Assembly (NCBI RefSeq): GCF_000378485.1
Contig: NZ_KB899971.1
Location: forward strand, 212,330-276,329
DNA from: Flavobacterium rivuli WB 3.3-2 = DSM 21788
GTDB lineage: Bacteria; Bacteroidota; Bacteroidia; Flavobacteriales; Flavobacteriaceae
Direction of reading: 5' to 3'
Length of the DNA stretch: 64,000 nt
In this document: positions 61,782-64,000 of the stretch, in pieces
Layout: each line of letters opens with the position of its first letter
Position numbering within the stretch: position 1 is the stretch's first letter
The notes under the pieces: generated by a model
The model's input: the letters and a program-made list of their open reading frames with translations, nothing else
Told to the model about the DNA's origin: nothing
Databases searched by the model: none
Position numbers and translations under genes: made by a program

Positions 61782-63611
61782 ATGAGTTTAGTTACCCCTA
61801 AAGAGGTTGCAAAAGCAATAAAGACAGATAAATATGGGTTTTTAGGGACTTTTTCAGGCTGGCTGCTGATGAAAATCCTGAAGATCTCGACGATGAACAA
61901 GATATACGACAGGAACAAACACCTTAGTGACCTTGAATTCCTTAACGCTATACTTGGTGAGTTCCAGATAAAATTTGAAATTCCTGAAGAAGACCTTAAA
62001 AGACTGCCTAAAAGCGGACCCTATATTACCGTATCTAACCACCCGCTGGGCGGCATAGACGGTATTTTATTGCTTAAATTAATGGTAGAGCGTGAGCCCG
62101 ACTTTAAAATTATAGCCAACTTTTTACTGCACCGCATAGAGCCCCTTAAGCCTTATGTAATGCCTGTAAACCCTTTTGAAAACCATAAAGATGCCAAGAG
62201 CAGCATAAGCGGCATTAAAGATGCGCTGCGCCACGTAAGGGACGGCCACCCGTTAGGGATTTTTCCTGCCGGAGAGGTGTCTACCTACAAAGACGGCAAG
62301 CTTATAATAGACCGCCCGTGGGAAGAAGGTGCCATAAAGCTTATTAAAAAAGCACAAGTGCCCGTGGTGCCCATATACTTTCATGCCAAAAACAGCCGCT
62401 TGTTTTACTGGCTCTCACAAGTAAGCGATACCCTGCGTACGGCAAAACTGCCAAGCGAGCTGCTTACTCAAAAAGACCGTGTTATTAAGGTGCGTATAGG
62501 CAAACCTATATCTGTAGCAGAGCAAAATGAGCACGAAAGCATGGAGGCTTTCTCTGAATTTTTACGCAAAAAAACCTATATGCTCTCTAACGCTTTTGAA
62601 AAAGAGACCAAGCTTATAGATACTTTTATAGACACCTCTAATCTTAACCTGAAGCTTAACAAAGGCCCCAAGCAAATTGCAGGCCCCGCGTTACAGGATA
62701 AAATTGTGGCCGAGGTTGCACAGCTGCGCAAAGGCGATGCACGCCTGCTGCAAAGCAAAAACTATGAGGTGTTCTTTACATCGGCAGATAAGATCCCGGC
62801 GATACTGCACGAGTTAGGCCGCCTGCGCGAAATTACGTTTCGTGCTGTGGGCGAAGGTACTAACGAGTCGCTCGACCTGGACCAGTATGATAAATACTAC
62901 CACCACATGTTTTTGTGGGATGATGATACCCAGCAAATTGCCGGGGCTTACCGCATGGGGCTTGGCGCACAGATATACAAAAAATATGGCATAGACGGTT
63001 TTTACCTGCACGACCTGTTTAGGTTTGAGCCCGAGCTGTATGACATGATGAGCAAAAGTATCGAGATGGGGCGTGCCTTTATTATTAAGGCGTACCAGCA
63101 AAAACCCATGCCGCTGTTCCTTTTATGGAAGGGTGTAGTACACTTAACCCTGCATTACCCAGAACATAAGTACCTTATAGGCGGCGTGAGCATAAGCAAC
63201 CAGTTCTCTGATTTCTCTAAGTCGCTTATGATAGAGTTCATGAAATCGCACTACTACGACCCTTATATTGCCCAGTATGTACACCCTAAAAAGGAGTATA
63301 AGGTAAAGCTTAAAGATGGTGATAAAGACTTTGTATTTAACGAAGCGGAAGCCGACCTTAATAAATTTGACAAGATTATAGAAGAGGTAGAGCCGGGCAA
63401 CCTGCGCCTGCCGGTACTTATAAAAAAATACATAAAGCAAAACGCCCGCGTTATTGCCTTTAATGTAGACCCTTTGTTTAATAACTCGGTAGACGGGCTT
63501 ATGTACATTCGCATTGCCGATTTACCCGAAAGCACCGTGCGCCCCGTTATGGAGGAGTTTCAGGCAGAACTGGAACGCAAAGTTTTAGAAAAAGGCGAAG
63601 AGTTGTTGTAA
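61782..63611 (+). CDS. Bifunctional acyltransferase, OlsF-like (PlsC + OlsB-type GNAT)
   Basis: 609 residues combining two acyltransferases. N-terminal half (about 60-285): lysophospholipid acyltransferase with NHPLGGID (H-x5-D rather than the standard H-x4-D), FPAGEVST and PVVPIYFHAKNS. C-terminal half (about 330-600): an N-acyltransferase of the OlsB/hemolysin GNAT type (LREITFRAVGEGTN, DQYDKYYHHMFLWDDDTQQIAGAYRMG, FRFEPELYDMMSKSIEMGRAFI). This layout is that of OlsF, which makes ornithine lipids, and resembles glycine-lipid synthases of Bacteroidota. Membrane-associated. Start ATG 61782 by the promoter position. Confidence 0.9.
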   Translation: MSLVTPKEVAKAIKTDKYGFLGTFSGWLLMKILKISTMNKIYDRNKHLSDLEFLNAILGEFQIKFEIPEEDLKRLPKSGPYITVSNHPLGGIDGILLLKLMVEREPDFKIIANFLLHRIEPLKPYVMPVNPFENHKDAKSSISGIKDALRHVRDGHPLGIFPAGEVSTYKDGKLIIDRPWEEGAIKLIKKAQVPVVPIYFHAKNSRLFYWLSQVSDTLRTAKLPSELLTQKDRVIKVRIGKPISVAEQNEHESMEAFSEFLRKKTYMLSNAFEKETKLIDTFIDTSNLNLKLNKGPKQIAGPALQDKIVAEVAQLRKGDARLLQSKNYEVFFTSADKIPAILHELGRLREITFRAVGEGTNESLDLDQYDKYYHHMFLWDDDTQQIAGAYRMGLGAQIYKKYGIDGFYLHDLFRFEPELYDMMSKSIEMGRAFIIKAYQQKPMPLFLLWKGVVHLTLHYPEHKYLIGGVSISNQFSDFSKSLMIEFMKSHYYDPYIAQYVHPKKEYKVKLKDGDKDFVFNEAEADLNKFDKIIEEVEPGNLRLPVLIKKYIKQNARVIAFNVDPLFNNSVDGLMYIRIADLPESTVRPVMEEFQAELERKVLEKGEELL

Positions 63612-63633
63612 CAACAACTTTAATAGTATAATG

Positions 63634-63659
63634 AAAGCTCCTGTTTGGGAGCTTTTTTT
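63634..63659 (+). terminator. Terminator of the acyltransferase gene
   Basis: AAAGCTCC / GGAGCTTT with a short loop (TGTTTG) and seven T. A degenerate second copy of this hairpin stands at about 63752-63777. Confidence 0.85.
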
Positions 63660-63693
63660 ATGGTAATTGCAATCCACAAAATATATGCTGTAT

Positions 63694-63980
63694 GTCATTC
63701 TGACGAAGGAAGAATCTCTTTAATGTTTGAGATTCTTCGGCTTTAATACTATATGAAAGCTCCTTTTGGGAGTTTATGATAATTACATTCCACAAAATAA
63801 TATGCAGTTTGTCATTCTGACGAAGGAAGAATCTCCTTAATGTTTGAGATTCTTCGACTCCGTTGCACTTCGCTCAGAATGACACACTGGATAACGGTTC
63901 AGTATGTCATTCTGACGAAGGAAGAATCTCCTTAATGTTTGAGATTCTTCGGCTCCGTTGCACTCCGCTCAGAATGACAC
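63694..63980. repeat. Three R3 elements, the first two in a duplicated block
   Basis: GTCATTCTGACGAAGGAAGA starts at 63694, 63811 and 63906; each is followed by GAGATTCTTCGGCTCCGTTG or a variant, and in copies 2 and 3 by CGCTCAGAATGACAC, the complement of the start. Copies 1 and 2 also share the preceding AATCCACAAAATATATGC sequence and the terminator hairpin, so a block of about 115 bp was duplicated. Copy 1 lacks its right end. Confidence 0.8.
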
Positions 63981-64000
63981 GACCGGTATAGTATGTCTTA

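Noticed and set aside
1..64000. tRNA, rRNA, phage, integrase or transposase genes
   Set aside because: None recognised on either strand, although repeats suggest mobile DNA.

Overview
The window reads as a chromosome segment of a Flavobacterium-like member of the Bacteroidota (Flavobacteriia). The reasons are the repeated Bacteroidota -7 promoter motif TAnnTTTG just upstream of many starts, the near absence of Shine-Dalgarno sequences, and the gene content: a TonB-dependent receptor with a carboxypeptidase-like N-terminal domain, a flavobacterial M23 lipoprotein, a mevalonate-type HMG-CoA synthase, TIGR03643, GDYXXLXY/DUF2157, and a Nramp transporter fused to a universal stress domain. I see no rRNA, tRNA, CRISPR, prophage or transposase gene.

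Layout. 0-4 kb: end of an outer-membrane protein gene, a Cys-rich secreted protein, a MATE exporter and a small secreted protein. 4-12 kb (minus strand): aromatic amino-acid catabolism (homogentisate dioxygenase, HPPD, tryptophan 2,3-dioxygenase) next to DUF3108, an M23 peptidase and pgi. A candidate leader RNA or attenuator precedes the DUF3108-TDO-M23-pgi run. 12-21 kb: lspA, then a GbsR/MarR regulator with its own palindromic operator and a complete RND efflux system (adaptor, pump, outer-membrane factor), then a degenerate receiver protein. 21-24 kb: a lipoprotein, a small membrane protein and a PA0069-type radical SAM protein. 24.3-26 kb: a five-unit tandem array of about 330 bp repeats. 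26-29 kb: mntR-mntH. 29-38 kb: MBL hydrolase, GDYXXLXY/DUF2157 pair, yiaA, a helical-repeat protein, an HD hydrolase and an M1 peptidase. 38-41 kb: an NmrA-type gene, a small toxin-immunity remnant and a truncated second copy of the NmrA gene start. 41-47 kb: rbfA, a LolE-like permease, a CPBP protease and a TonB receptor. 47-51 kb: sdhCAB. 51-64 kb: ChaN-like protein, HMG-CoA synthase, TIGR03643/SDR, patatin, uvrC, an AstE-like deacylase and an OlsF-like bifunctional acyltransferase.

The gene complement is mostly ordinary core metabolism and envelope biology. What stands out is the non-coding DNA: nearly every long gap is filled by inverted-repeat elements of a few families, called R1 to R4 here. 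R1: hairpins built on CCCCTCTC/GAGAGGGG. R2: roughly 130-220 bp foldbacks with ACCACAAAG or GCAAAGA-type ends. R3: GTCATTCTGA/TCAGAATGAC. R4: low-complexity CTGACCACTGA runs. The two most unusual loci are the higher-order tandem array at 24.3-26 kb and the decayed EndoU-like toxin plus immunity module at 38.8-39.9 kb, which sits between two copies of a 361 bp direct duplication.
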